Source of the DNA: Enoplolaimus lenunculus
Taxonomy: Eukaryota > Nematoda > Enoplea > Enoplida > Thoracostomopsidae
Assembly: GCA_030248215.1 (NCBI GenBank)
Contig: JASANG010003657.1
Coordinates: forward strand, 1-64,000
Direction: 5' to 3'
Length of the DNA: 64,000 nucleotides
A model generated the notes under the pieces. It was not told where the DNA came from. It saw only the letters and a program-made list of their open reading frames with translations, and did no database searches. The position numbers and the translations under genes were made by a program. Of this stretch, positions 36,001 through 48,359 are shown in pieces; positions within the stretch are counted from its first letter, which is position 1, and every line of letters begins with the position of its first letter.

Positions 36001-39000
36001 TGACGCGCAGACGTAGGCTGGTCAGGATAACTGCTTTCAGACCAAGCCATTATCATATCGCTGCCGGGAATATGCGACAGAGTTTCAGTCACGACGCCGA
36101 ATTCCGGATAGCATCGCGCGTCGACAACAAAAGGGGGAGGCGGCGCCGAACTTCGCGGTTTAGTAGCTTCTACAGAACCGTTTGTGGCTTGGGCAGATGA
36201 CACCCCAACTCCGTTGCTCGTGCCGGCAATTTCGTCTACAGTATGAACGAGCGGGTGCGGCGATATGTCCTTCATAAATAGCATCGATGACGCACGGCTA
36301 CTGCTTCGCCGACTTGTCAATACTCCACCACTATTTCCATGGTCTTCGGGCGCCACAGAAACGGATGCGACGGCTGTGTGCGCGCCGTCTTCGCCATTCT
36401 CAACGGCCGAGCACGGCTGTTGGTCTTCGGGTTCGGTCGCAATTGAAAACAACGGAAATCCGCTCGGACAACGCGACAACGATATTGTTGAAGCGCGCGT
36501 AGTTTGATTGATTTCAGCAGCCATATTTGGCCGGCCGGATGACAATTTTCGAGTGTCATGTTCATTAGTGTCAGATAATTGAACTTGACTGCGTTTTGGG
36601 TTATGGTGATCGGTAACAACACATGCATGAAATTCGCCAGCAGTAGAGGAATGTTGCTGACCCAACACTGGATCATATTGTAGGTGACCATTGGTCAGTG
36701 CGTCATCAAAACGAGCAAGACCAATTAGAGACGATGTGACACTTCTATTAATTCGGCCAACTGTAACCGTTGACAATTCATGTACCGGTGGTGATTTGTT
36801 ATGAAGTCGACTGCATTCTTCTTTCGACCGCTCTTCATGTCTATGCTGAGTGTTGTCATCATGTAACAGAGAATCTTTAGTTGACAAGCGTTGCTGAGAT
36901 TGCTGTAAATACATGCTGCTCGCAACACTCAACTTACTACAGTACGGGCAGAATGCGCCAATCTGCGACGCCGTCGACGACGCTAGACTATACTGCGACC
37001 AATCACGACCGCTTCTCAGATATCGTTGCGAACTTTTATCGTGGCGACTCGTTTTTGACTCATTTTCATTATTTCGCTGTTGTTTTCGTTGTTGTTGTTT
37101 CTGCTGCTGTTTTGACAAAATTGGTGAACTTGTTCGATCACTTTTTCTGTGCCGCCCTATCGTCGGCGCGCCGTTACCACAACTAGTATTTGTCATTGAT
37201 TGTATTCTATTGCCACTTTCCAAACATCCGTTTTCACCTTGCCCAACTTTGATTGTTTCCGATCGGTATTTAGACGATGTTCGACCTCTTTCAACATCAC
37301 ATAGGTGTCCTATCTCGTTGTTGCAGCCACGATGTCGGCTTCGATGTCGAGAATGTCCATGATTATCACTACGATCATCACAGTAGTGACGGTGCGATTC
37401 TCGGTTGCAATTGGACCTTAACCCGGTATTATCAATGCAACTCACACCGTCACTGGCCAAACGAGCGTATCCGTTTCTCTCTGAGACACATTCGACATTC
37501 TTTGTTACTGGGTCACCGGGGACAGAAGCATCGACAGCGCTCACACTTGACGCTGCCGTTGTTGTACCACCATCACCGCATGTAAACCGCCTGTGTGCGC
37601 TGTGTCTGTGTCGAACTCCAATTTCCCCGACCGCCGCTGCTGCTGCGGCCGCTGCTGAGCGCTTCACAATAGCGCAAATACGGCATCCAGAACAACGCCA
37701 CGGTTGTTCGTTACCAGCCGCTGCGACAGCGATTAGATGTGTCATACGGCGGCAGTATGGGCATTCGTTGCACGGATATGGCAATATTTGACTACCGACA
37801 CTGTTGTCACCTGTATCGTCTCGAGGCATATATCGAAGAGATACAGCGCTTGTTCCACGTTTCGATCCGATCGTCAGCCGATCTCCTGGTAACATCCTAT
37901 TGACCGGCGTTGCTGTTGGCACCGTGTGTCCCGCAGAAGCTTGCTTTTGAACCATTTTCTGCTGTTTCAGACGTCGTTGACGTTGTTGTAGACGTTGTTG
38001 TGGTTGCTGCTGCTGTTGCTGTTGATGATGATGGTGTTGCAATTCTTGCCGACGCCTGCGCCGTTGTGAAAATACCTGTTGATCCAGCCTACTGCCAGTT
38101 GCGGTGGTAACGCCAGCAACAACTTCATGAGAAGAAACTGGCTGATTTTGCCGATCAGTAGTAGAATTTACGTAATCTGGAGTTGATGCTGAAACTGCTA
38201 CCGCACTTTGTTTCGAAATGGTTCGATTCGGCCCTGATGATATACACGCATCCAGCGGCTCGAATACACCGCTATTTTGTTGGTTAGCATAAGCGCGAAT
38301 GTTGCTTGCGTCTGTTGGGTTATGTTTTGATTCGAAAGATATCGCACTTGTGTTGCTAGCTATTTTCTTACCCGCGCCAGAGTATAAAGCGTGATCTTTC
38401 GATTTAATAATTAGTTGTTGAGATACCGACCGTTGCTGCGGTATGCTGTTCGTCAGTCCAGTCTGGTTTTTCTCGTTGATATCACGGCGTTTCACATTGC
38501 CCAGTCTACCACTGCGACCAGATACTAATTGGTCGCCACTCCGATCCGCTTTCATAACTTTGACCGCAGCTACAGTCGTGTCACGAGCGCTGGCTGCCGT
38601 ATCAGTCGCTCTTCGTTTCCACGGTGGAAACATCCGTTGCGTCCGACTATTGGTTGTCCTATCGTTGACACCGCCTCGATTTCTGGACTGATTTCGTCGA
38701 CTAGACGCAACCACTGCTGCAGCTACCGCTGCCGCGACTGCATACCGTCGGCGACCAGTCGCAACACTCACTGCGGATGACGCCAGAGACGCTAGCGACA
38801 AACGATCATCAGCGTTTGACTGGCGCCGCGTGCTTTCAGAACGCTGGCTTTTGCGATGAGAGGCGCGGCCAACGGCAGAGCCTCGCTCGATTCGTCTTTT
38901 ACTGTTTGCCAAATAGAAATTGCTGCTGCTGCAATCGACAGCCGAAGCTGTGCGGCTCGCCGGCTGCGCGACTTCGCTATTGTCACCAACGCAACAGCCG

Positions 39001-42000
39001 TCATCCGACGCCGCAATAGACGGTGCGGCGGCAGTTCCCGTTGACGAAGCGATACTTTGTTTGCGACGACTAGATGCAGAACTGTAATCTGTACGATATC
39101 GATGATGCCGGTGTTTTCGGTGATGATAATGATGATGATGACGGTGATAATTACTATACCCCGTCACTCCAATACCGCTGCTATTACGTTGATGCCTAAG
39201 CGACGATCGACGTGAACTGCAGACGCTACTTGCAGCAACAGACAATGCAATTTCCGGTTGTTTAGATCGCGTGTTCAACTGGGCAGTTTGTGCAGTAATG
39301 GAAGGAGCAACAGCTTGATCCCCAGAGCCAAATGATGCCCGCCTGGCGCCGGTGTTAAATTGTAACTCTGTTGCTACCAGCGAGTCAAGGGTGTCGACTG
39401 CCGGCGGTAAACCAAACACGGCTGTAGTGCCGAAAGGCAGATTGTCCATTGCACCACTAACTCCAAAATCAAGCGCAGATGACTGTGGTGACGATGCAAC
39501 CGAGACTGAGCGTGGTGAAGAAAATTCCGTAAACACGCGATGGCTTTGTCGATGATGCGCATATGACCGCAGGCTGTCAGGTAACAGGCGATCTGGCGAA
39601 GGATGTCGTCTTTGCGATTTGGTAACGGGTGGTATCGGAATTGGTGGGCAAGTGCGGCCAACAGCTGACGTTGACGCGGAGGGCCGAAACAAGCTTGCAT
39701 CACCTCTGTTGGTGGTGGCTGATTCAATCGGGATCACCGGGGTCGCGCGCGTGGGCAGCAAACATTGATTAGTTTGTAGCAGATGTAAAGCGCTCGACGC
39801 GAGTGATGAACAGCCACCGCCAAACTCATCAGCGCTTGCTGGCAACAAATCACATCTACCAGTGCGACTTACGCTTCGATGCCGATCGGCAGACGACGAC
39901 GATCCGCCAATAGATCGCGATCTAGACAAGCGACGTTCATTGGAAACACTGCGGCCACCACCACCACCACTGCTACTTCCTCTTCGTCCACTGACAAGGC
40001 GGCTGATTGCTAAAGAAGGCGACGATCGCCGTACGCCGACAGCACCAGGAATCGGCGATAAGCTACGGCCGCTACGAGTACTGTTCGAGCTCAAACTGCG
40101 CGGGCTGCGGGTACGCAGCGAACCATGACTAAATGAACTTCGGCTTTGACTAGGGCTACTGCTGCATGATACACTGTTAGACGAATTCGACTGCGAACTT
40201 AGACGGCGGCTACCGCGACGATCGCCACCACGACGACTCGATAAACTTGTCATAGTGCTCGCAACAATTGAGCGTTTGCCTTCGCGAGTTATACCACTAC
40301 CACCTCCAAACCGCCGAGGCAAGAGCCTATTTAACCCACTGCGGCGATCCGTACAGGTGCGACGCTGTTTGCGCTCGTCAATTTCGCGGCAGTTACCACT
40401 ACGGTTGTCTGCAGTTGCGACTGTCGTCGGCACAACATGGCTAGTCATCCATGCTAGAGCGTTCGAAACTAGACGTTTGAATTGGTTTGTCGGCACCATG
40501 TCTTCATCGTCTTCATCATCAGTTGGTCGATACCGACATCCTGTGCCTCTAACTCCATCGTCATCCATAATTATGGGCGGCAACAACCGTCGCTGGCTGT
40601 CACGACCTGAACAATGATAGTTTGGCCCGTGTGCACCTGACGAATTTTCATAATGGTAATGATGGCCTGAATGATGCCGATAACTGCGTTCATGGTTCCG
40701 TTCCCAGTTTCGCCGATGACTGCTTGCCGCTGCTGCTGCAATTGCAGCCGCATGAAGACGTTCAGCAGCCGATCGCAGCAATACAGGCTCCGAGTTATGC
40801 CGGTATCCCATATTGTGTCGTAGAAATCGTTTGGGTACGGCAACAGCGGTAAATACTGGAACTGGTACATGCTGCTGTTGTGGCGGCTGCTTGACATCGG
40901 TTGTACCAGTAGTAGCTGAAGATGCCGCTAACAGAGGAGAGGACTGTTGTGACGTTGCAGTAGCAGCGGCGATAGCATGCTGGGTTTTTTCATACTGATA
41001 AGGCCCATATTTGGCTTTGTTACATACGCCTGCAGCTCCAACAACGGCACAAGTAGGGTCAAAGGCTGACTCATCGCTGAGTTTTAAACTTGCGCCACCA
41101 GTACAAGCATTATCAGTCGACGCTGAAGCGCTCCCTAAAACTCCGATTTCCGCATAATTATGCTGAGACAATGCTGCATCGGCGCACAAGGGCAACGCTG
41201 TCGTTGCTGTCCAGCCATTGCCGACCCAAGCAAGTGGCGTTGTTCCTGACAGAGATGCAACAGCAGCTGTCGCAGTATCATCGATGCTCTCAGATCCATA
41301 CTGCGACTGTATTGGGGCCGCTGCAATGCCTGTCGTGCATTCAATCAAATTATTTTCAGCGGTAGGTGATATTTGTGTTGACGTCGTAAACCCACTGGTG
41401 GCTGTGGCGTTATCGTTCGCAATTCGAAAAGGCGATGAAGCCTCGAGCAACGCTTCTGCGGATGCTGTTTTCGTTATTAACGCCGGTGATGTTGCAACAC
41501 ACATTGAAGCAGCAGCTGCCAAGCTATCATCGGTTCCGGTTACTGCTCCTACATTCAATGTGTAATTAGTACTATCGTTGCTATACGAGTCGTACACAGT
41601 TGCTGCAGCAAAGGCGCCAGCATTAACACTGGCTGGAGGTGCAGAAGAAAACTGTTGAGACGGCATAACATAATTGTCCACAGGCGTTGTAGGCACGCTA
41701 TACGCAAGACTAGGGCGCTCTGCGCTGTACACACAAGCAGTGCCTGATATTGGTGTCGTTTCATTGCTGATATCGAGTGAACATGTATGGGCTGAGCTCT
41801 CCTCCTCCAACACAACAGGCAGCATGCTGCATGAGTAATCGTGATGTGATCCAATGAGATCGTCTGAAATTGTTTGACACTTGACATACAAAGGACATAC
41901 AAAGCTTTACCTTAATCAGGGATAGAAATTTCAATGGAAAAGTTGAGGCTGAGACCGACAGTGGTACTGAGAATGAGATATCTTTGAAGAGTCTCGGCAA

Positions 42001-43747
42001 TTATTTGAACATCCACCAAAAATTTCAACAAAAGTTTTAAGTTTAAAATTTTGAATGTCCTTAGGTTTCTTTGTGAAAACAGGGCTGGTGTTGAGATGCC
42101 TGTCGCCATTCATATCCGTGGTTGGTCACTAAGCTAGATATCTAAATGCATATGTGAACGAAAAGTTAAGCATAATCATTCTAATTTAGTACTACTTTAG
42201 TATTACGCAACCATTCTTTTTAAAGTATATATACATTAATCATTTCGGACAAAATCTGTAGTCAAATTTTGAGCTTTTGTTCACATGTTTTCGACGGCTA
42301 CCCTAATCGATATAGGTACAATGGCTAAACCCCACTGGCGTCACTGACCTTCACAATCATCAAGTTCATCGTACTCGCCCTCTTCCTCGCATAATTCACA
42401 TAGATCAGTGTTCGTGTTAGTTTGTTGTCCAGTTCGAATTGAACATTTAGAGCTGCCGTTATCAACCACGGCTACATAATCGATATCAACCTCGCCTACG
42501 TAATCGTCGTCAATTTCGCCTATATAATCATCGTCAAGAACGCCATCTTCAAGAAGTTCATCGCCTTGTTCTATTTCAGAACACGCACCCGTGGCAGCAG
42601 CGGATGTCGTTGTTTCCCATATCGCCCCTTCAGGTATTGCGTCCAGCGGTGGCAGCTGACTAGTAGTATCGACACCACCACCTAAAGTTAAATAATAAAA
42701 AATGTCACAGAAACTAAAGCATTGGTATCGTCCACTACAACATATTCTTCAACTGAATTAGGGTTTCTATAAATTTCGCTGTACAACTGCCACTGCTTGT
42801 ATAGTGTATATAGTAAGGCAGATGTTTTAGACATCATGACACGCATTCGAATAGATGAAACTAACCCTTATACAACATTGTTATTTGTTAGTTCAACCTG
42901 CTGCTTGTACAGTGTCTAATTGCAGGCATGGTGTTAAGTTTGGGCAAACTTTCGACAGTGGTCGCACGGCCGCATAGTTCCAACATGGACAGCCCACCGA
43001 GACTGGCACTGCAAACAGCAAGTCCACGGTTTCGGGCAGTTGGATTCGCGATCCGGTATGACCACCTGTAAAAAAGGATGTCGGTTGATGTGAACTGTTA
43101 GTGTATGAAAAGCATACTGTCATATATGTGCACATATACCGGAAAAAATCAATGGCAATGAACCACATGGTGTAGCGGTAGCACGCTTGACTTGAGTACA
43201 AGAGGTCTGAAGTTTAATTCTCGATGTGGTCCAATAGGGGTCATCCAGACCGTATAGTCAAGGAGCAACCGTTTTTCAGGGCATGCATTTGAATACAGAT
43301 GAAACCAACCTTTATACAATTGTTCAACCTCATCCAAACTTGGTTCATTGCTTGCAGACACATCATCTTCAGAAGAAATCGAGAGTCCATCTGTTGATAC
43401 TGACTTTTTCTTCATCAATAAGCAATCACTAACATCACTCTGATCCAAATCAGGATCGTCATCCATACGTATACTTACATTAGAATACTGATTGCACACT
43501 AAATGTTATAGATTTATTCGCAATGAAACAGATTACTTTTAGTATCCCTCTTTTAACAACTTGCATCCGCTTTTGTAGCATATATACTGTTGTACTATCA
43601 CAAGAAAATCGCATAGCTAAGTAATTTAACGACTTATGCGAAAACAGTCAGTTTCTTTTATTGATTTAAAATAGGAACACTTCATTATGTCTGCTGGATT
43701 TTCACTGAATGTTGTTTCAAACTAATAATTTAACACCTACCAGGCAT
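33087..43747 (-). CDS. giant MARCH-type RING-CH membrane E3 ubiquitin ligase
   Basis: Exons: 43741-43747 (tentative, ATG at 43747), 43310-43498, 42898-43065, 42349-42681, 35844-41863, 35324-35554, 34926-35042, 33087-34001; all phases match and the total is 7,980 nt, about 2,659 residues. MARCH ligases ubiquitinate membrane proteins and steer their traffic. The RING-CH domain spans the junction of exons 5 and 6 (about residues 2215-2266): LCRICHSPADDEEPVISPCRC, then YVHMSCLIRWLE and ECELC, giving C-x2-C-x13-C-x-C-x7-H-x2-C-x17-C-x2-C with every ligand present. Two membrane helices follow (about 2292-2316 and 2330-2355), then a Gln-rich cytosolic tail of about 300 residues. The 2,200 residues before the RING are low-complexity: an acidic start (DDDYIGEIDDDYVGEV), then long Ser/Arg/His/Ala/Gln-rich parts. 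Typical MARCH proteins of this topology have 250-450 residues, so the N-terminal extension is exceptional. Start exon is the weak point; exon 5 also has an in-frame ATG at 41825. Confidence 0.85.
34255..34845 (-). repeat. inverted copy of the 17.8-kb tandem-unit repeat
   Basis: Matches 17812-18680 in reverse complement: GAACCGCTGAACCGATTTTG, GCTAATTATCCTGGAGTG, three internal units, and the end TACATGTAGTCCCACTACGACTGGTA. The part with the CCGAGCTTCGCTCGG hairpin is missing here. It sits in the last intron of the MARCH gene. Confidence 0.75.
35066..35284 (+). CDS. possible small Cys-rich exon nested in a MARCH intron
   Basis: On the strand opposite to the MARCH gene, inside its 281-bp intron, a frame stays open for 72 codons to TAG at 35282-35284. 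It begins with a hydrophobic run (FVILSLCTV) and then has paired cysteines (LCVCGTKF, YDCLL, HCLCKLCQL), as in small secreted proteins. There is no in-frame ATG; the frame could enter through the good acceptor TTTTGTTTCGCAG ending near 35085. No family match comes to mind and no upstream exon was found. It may be chance. Confidence 0.25.
   Translation: MKFCFAVFVILSLCTVNYSSKKSERLCVCGTKFNKGVKYDCLLKRNKRAIWQHYIKSAKLNNRHCLCKLCQL
43160..43235 (+). repeat. tRNA-Gln-like pseudogene or SINE head
   Basis: A perfect 7-bp acceptor-like pair ACCACAT/ATGTGGT, a D-arm and A box GGTGTAGCGGTAGCAC as in tRNA-Gln, and an anticodon-arm-like CTTG/CAAG stem. The loop reads CTTGAGT, which does not give a clean Gln anticodon, and the T stem is broken with TTTAATT in place of TTCGAAT. 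It sits in the second intron of the MARCH gene on the opposite strand. Confidence 0.55.
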
Positions 43748-43989
43748 TCGATTTATCAGCAAATATACATAACGTTCCTTAAACAGTTGTCAACATGAGT
43801 AGAGCATCAATTAAACCAGTTTTATTCAATGTCGATTTGACTGTTGGAGTACACGATCTACAGAACATGGCACACGTTGCGATGAGGCCGTCCCACTGTC
43901 TCGCGACCACAACAAATATACTTTTCGCATACAATATGCAAATTTTGTGCGTATATACGTTTCTCGCTAAGTTTTTCCCAAGATATATT

Positions 43990-44110
43990 CCTAAATGGGT
44001 ATAGATGGGCATCGGATATCCGGATATCCGGATATCTGGATATGAAAAATATCCGTACATGTATCCGAAATGAAACGTGTATCTGGATATCCGAAATGCT
44101 TTTGTCTAAA
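43990..44110. mobile_element. GATGGGCATCGGATATCC element end
   Basis: TATAGATGGGCATCGGATAT followed by repeated ATCCGGATAT words. Same terminus as the short palindromic element at 47.67 kb and the start at 44.60 kb. The matching right end was not found. Confidence 0.5.
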
Positions 44111-44596
44111 CAATTTTTTTGGAATAATTTGCATGGTTTCACCACCAAAGTACCTGGAGCTGATAAAAAAATCCTGTATCCAAACCTCAGTCATAATATT
44201 AAACCACATTCCTGCATAATTGTTCCATGATGATTCAAAATCTTTATTTCTTAACTTAAACATATGATATTTATAAGTAAAATGACTTCGTATTTTTAGT
44301 TCATCTTAAAATTAACCCAGCGAAGTCTTTGCATCAAACAAACACCGTCAAGTACTAATTTTATTGTAATAGTAGAAACCTCTACAGCCCTAAAAGTAAC
44401 ATGGGCCTGAGTTTCTGTAGAATTCGATATACGGCTGGGTTTCGCACAGGCCTAGCTTTATCCGTAATTCAATGCAACGCTAATTTACCTCTGGGTCGTT
44501 TTAGCGGTTTTATTTAACAAAATGTTTTTCTGAATTAACACTTCGTGTATCCGAGAATGATGATAGCAGATTTACTGAGAACAGTATGATATAGAC

Positions 44597-44640
44597 TATA
44601 GATGAACACCGAATATCCGGTCCGGATAAGAAAAATGTCT
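44597..44640. mobile_element. second GATGGGCATCGG-type end fragment
   Basis: TATAGATGAACACCGAATATCCGG in the same orientation as the 44.0-kb end, diverged, with no right partner seen. Confidence 0.35.
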
Positions 44641-44649
44641 AAGGACTTC

Positions 44650-44970
44650 TACCTTACAATTTGACCCTACTACACACATAAATTTTTTGTGATTGACCTC
44701 TCTAGAGGGTACCCCATGTTATTCGGCTACGGACTGATATTTATTTTTATCCCGTCCTCCGCCACACTTCGTTACACATATATCCGGTATTGTAACTAAC
44801 CCTTGAATTAAATGTTTATTTGCCTTGTATCAAAAGCTTAACCATAATGAAGGTTATCGTTAGGAACGTACTTTGAAAACTTAAGTACGCTTCAAGGTTT
44901 TGAACTCACCTTTATTTGGTTCTGGAGTCATTTATACGCTACAACTAGGAATAATTGACATTTAAATCGA
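44650..44970 (-). mobile_element. inverted Tc1/mariner-like MITE copy
   Basis: Reverse complement of the 4.9-kb element: GAGGGTACCCCATGTTATTC, CGGCTACGGACTGATATTTA, CCGGTATTGTAACTAACCC and TTTGGTTCTGGAGTCATTTA correspond in order. Ends are worn, so borders are approximate. Confidence 0.65.
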
Positions 44971-45041
44971 AGCTGCAACTAGCGTGTACGTACAATTTTA
45001 TGAGGTACGTAGACACTATGAATTGTCCCCACACTGTCCGA

Positions 45042-45720
45042 AGGGAGTCGGGACATAAGGTCAAAAATAAAGTAAAAGAGTTCGTGGAAATTTCGCCATT
45101 ACTCCAAGAATATCGACTCAGGATGTATCCACTTCGGACATGGGAGACCTAACGACCTGATAAAAGGTTACCAACGGCTAGTAAAGTTAAAGGGGGATAA
45201 ACAAAAAATTTTTATTCCATATAACAATAAACAAAACCTTTTCTTGAAATTTCATGATAACATTTTTAGATCTACAATCATTTCGATCTCAATATGTATC
45301 TCATAATTGTATGATTCTTCTGTGTGATTTAAATGATTTTTACTTATAGTATCTAGCGGCAGGCCTAACACGTAATTGTCCAAGGAATCACTCCTGTGTT
45401 CGCTTGCTGACTGTTTTTACTATACTGGGATACAAGGGACATGCACCGGAAGACCTGATGGTTTAGCACTACACTTACTTGATGGGGACTCGCAGCCCGG
45501 CTCCACGTTGGCGAGTTTCCTGATGGTGGGTAAGGCTGTCTATTCCCGTTGAAGGTTCGGCTTCCATTCGCTTACTCTTATCGGATACACACTAGAGTTC
45601 ATGGAAATTCGTGATTACATCCAAGAATGTCGACTCAGGATGTGCTCACTCCGGACATGGGAGACCCCTCGTCCCGATTAAAGGCTAACATTTAGTGAAA
45701 TTAAGGGAGCTGAGAGAGGG
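45042..45720. repeat. direct repeat pair of about 140 bp
   Basis: 45060-45200 and 45580-45720 share GAGTTC-TGGAAAT, TCCAAGAAT-TCGACTCAGGATG, CTTCGGACATGGGAGACC (first copy; CTCCGGACATGG in the second) and TAAAAGGT-ACCAA. They may be the ends of one larger element of about 0.66 kb. No terminal motif or frame identifies the class. Confidence 0.5.
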
Positions 45721-45739
45721 CACTAACGCATTTCTACCA

Positions 45740-46380
45740 TTTAACTTTACACTTGGGTTTAGGTTAAGGCTTAGCCTTTGAAAAGGTTTTGGATTAAATA
45801 AAATCAGACCGTCAACGGCGTAGGCTTACGCTCAGGCAGAGGTTTTATAGATAGGCTTTTGTTTAAACATAGATTACATCTTAAATGTCCCTCTGATTAA
45901 ATCTTACGCTCAATTTTAGTCTGAAACTTTAGGAATAGGCTATTGATTAAACACAGATTATATCTTAAATCACCCATTGGCTAAATCTTAGGCTTAGGAG
46001 CAGGCTTTGGCTTAAGCATAAATTAGACCGTAAACGGCATAGGCGGAAGCTTAGGCTTTTAGGCTGAGGCTTTAGATAGAAATAGGCTATGTTTTAAACA
46101 CAGATTAGATCTGAATTGAACAGTGGGCTAACTCTTAGGTTTAGCCTTAGGCTTAAGCTTATTAGCACGCTTTGGTTTAATCATAAATTAGACAGTAACT
46201 GGCAATCGTTTAGGCTTAGGCTTAGGCTTGGGCTTAGGCATTTGAATAGGCTGTGGTTGAATTAAACGTGGATTAGATCCCAAATAACCATTGGACTAAA
46301 CTTTATGCTTAGGCTTAAACTTATACTTAGGCTTAGGCTTGGGCTTAGGTTTAAGCTTAGATTTAGGCTTGTATCTGGGA
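45740..46380. repeat. higher-order array of telomere-like hexamers
   Basis: TTAGGC runs are interspersed with two alternating spacers, one like AAACACAGATTAGATC (45863, 45948, 46095, 46262) and one like AATCATAAATTAGACCGTAA (46012, 46176), giving a higher-order period of roughly 150-165 bp. Hexamers are degenerate (TTGGGC, TTAGGA, TTAGGT). This is an internal array, not a chromosome end. Confidence 0.75.
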
Positions 46381-46384
46381 GCAT

Positions 46385-46545
46385 TCCGATATCCCCAATA
46401 CCCAAAATCTCCCCACCTTGAACCATATCCCGAAATCCCAAAATCCCAAACCCACATTCGACCGTGTCCCGAAATCCCAAAATCCCATCTTCGACGATAG
46501 TCCAAAATTCCAAAGTCCCTCTTTCCACCGTACCTTAAATTCTTG
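46385..46545. repeat. short tandem repeat (CCCGAAATCCCAAAATCCC)
   Basis: Three to four irregular units of about 35-45 bp, each with CCCGAAATCCCAAAATCCCA followed by a CATTCGACCGTGT-like spacer. It directly follows the hexamer array. Confidence 0.7.
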
Positions 46546-47193
46546 TCATGGGGTGAAGCTAATGCACTTTTTACTCCCCACACAAGTCAAATAATCAATT
46601 TTTATTGTTTGGGGATTTGGGCGGTCACAGTTCTCCATTTAGCGTAGAGTCCTCTGAAATTGACTGAAGTTCGGGCGCTGCACCCCCCCTGAAAACCTGG
46701 TAAATTTTTCAATGTGGGGAGAGTTTTTCCTCTTGAGGGAGTAAATAAATGTCGCCTTTAGGCATAGGCATGGGCTTCGGTTTTAGGTTTAGGCTGGCGT
46801 TGAGGCTCAGGATTAGGCTTAGGCTAAAGCTCAGACATACTCTAAGGCTCAGACATACTCTAAGGCTTAAGGCTTCGGCGCAGACTTAATGCTTAGGATT
46901 ATGGTTAGACTTAACTGTAGGCTCAATAGGCAAAGCCTGTTGTCCCGCTGTCCTGCTGTCGTGCTGTCCTGCAGTACTGCAGTTTCGGCAATCCTGCTCT
47001 CTCGGCTACTTAACTGGTCCTTCTGTCCTGCTGTCCCAGCAGCCCTGCATTTCAGCAAAATGTGAGCAAACAGCAGGAGTAATTCACATTTACTCCTTTA
47101 CATTTGGTCTCCTTTTGACGGCAGGATGGCCCTCAGAGTAACATTATCAAGACTGGTATATATTAATTCGATCCATCATTCGTGCATAAGATT
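46546..47193. other. repeat-rich, no gene
   Basis: 46760-46930 holds more degenerate TTAGGC hexamers. 46935-47050 holds irregular CTGTCCTG repeats. Open frames here come from these repeats. Confidence 0.5.
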
Positions 47194-47201
47194 GTCATGC
47201 C

Positions 47202-47446
47202 GGCCCAGTAAGGATCAGGGGAGGAACGTTGATATTCTTTTCTTCTAATTTGTCTTTTTCGAATATGAACTAATCATTTTGGACTGAAATAGAGCAAGAT
47301 TAATCTTTAAACTACTTTTTTAATTAGGCTTAGGTTTAGGCTTAGGTATAAGCTCATTCTTAAGCTTTTGGCTTAAGTTTAGGCTTATGCTAAGCCTTTA
47401 TGCTTATACCTAAAACACTGTTTCGTCCCTGTTCTATACATTGGTT
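47202..47446. mobile_element. GGCCCATG-family element with telomere-like hexamers
   Basis: Left end GGCCCAGTAAGGATCAGGGG, right end GTCCCTGTTCTATACATTGG, interior TTAGGC runs. Flanking octamers GTCATGCC (47194-47201) and GTTATGCC (47447-47454) agree at seven of eight positions. Confidence 0.72.
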
Positions 47447-47673
47447 GTTATGCCTGTGTGAAATCTGAAATTTATGAAACCTATATTATCGAAATATTAA
47501 GTACTAATTCAGCAAATTCAGGTATGTTTATACACCGGTGTAGAATCAGTTTCTATTGGTCTTAACCGTGTTTTTAGTAATCGTTTTGTACCGTATCCTG
47601 TTAAAAGTCGATCTATCGGTATTTGTATTGGTATCGGTAAAATTACTTTATCGGTGTCAATATTTTTGCTATA

Positions 47674-47752
47674 GATGGGCACCGGATATCCGGATAAATA
47701 TCCGGCAAGAATTGCCGGATATCCGGATATGAAAAAATATCCGATGCCCATC
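47674..47752. mobile_element. 79-bp palindromic MITE
   Basis: GATGGGCACCGGATATCC at the left pairs with ATATCCGATGCCCATC at the right; the middle (CCGGCAAGAATTGCCGG) is itself a hairpin. Nearly the whole element can fold on itself. Same terminus as 43.99 kb. Confidence 0.7.
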
Positions 47753-48359
47753 ACTAATTTTTACAGCTTAGTATATTCTATTAATAATGTCGCGGTTGTA
47801 AATATTAAGCGCGTAGCTCAGACTGATACTAAATATAGGACCTGCACTACTTAGCCTTTTCTTTCGATTCTGAGGTTAGCTCGCCTTGTGGTTGCATTAG
47901 ATTATCTATGCGAAGCTTGCTGAATGAGAGTTGTGAAAGGTTGATCATTCAGTGGACACAACCTAAATCCCAACTTAGGGTTTAGTTTTTTCTCTATGAT
48001 GTTACGCTAGCAGCTCGAATTCCGTGACACAGCCGGTTCAATGTTTACACTGACCCACATAGCACCAACAACAACGCCGAACACAATAACGACAAACAGA
48101 TATAACTGTACTGATTGCGGTAGCCTGATCCGAAATTCACCGTGAAAACCGTGTCTAAATTTTGGTTAACAAAACTCAAATTTGCCAAAATGGAGACATA
48201 CAAGCAGTACCTACACTGTAAATTCCAATGAGTTGATTAATCAGTTCAGCTAGCGAGTTGGTTATTTATGAACTAATATCAGTAAACATTAACTCACTGT
48301 GAGTTGAGTTGATTCTCACTCTGAGTTGAATTGCGGCTGTTTTATTTACTGAGACTCTT

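Noticed and set aside
36000-41900. Many long open frames antisense or in other frames of the large MARCH exon
   Set aside because: They are shadows of a GC-richer low-complexity coding exon; none shows a family motif or its own splice structure.
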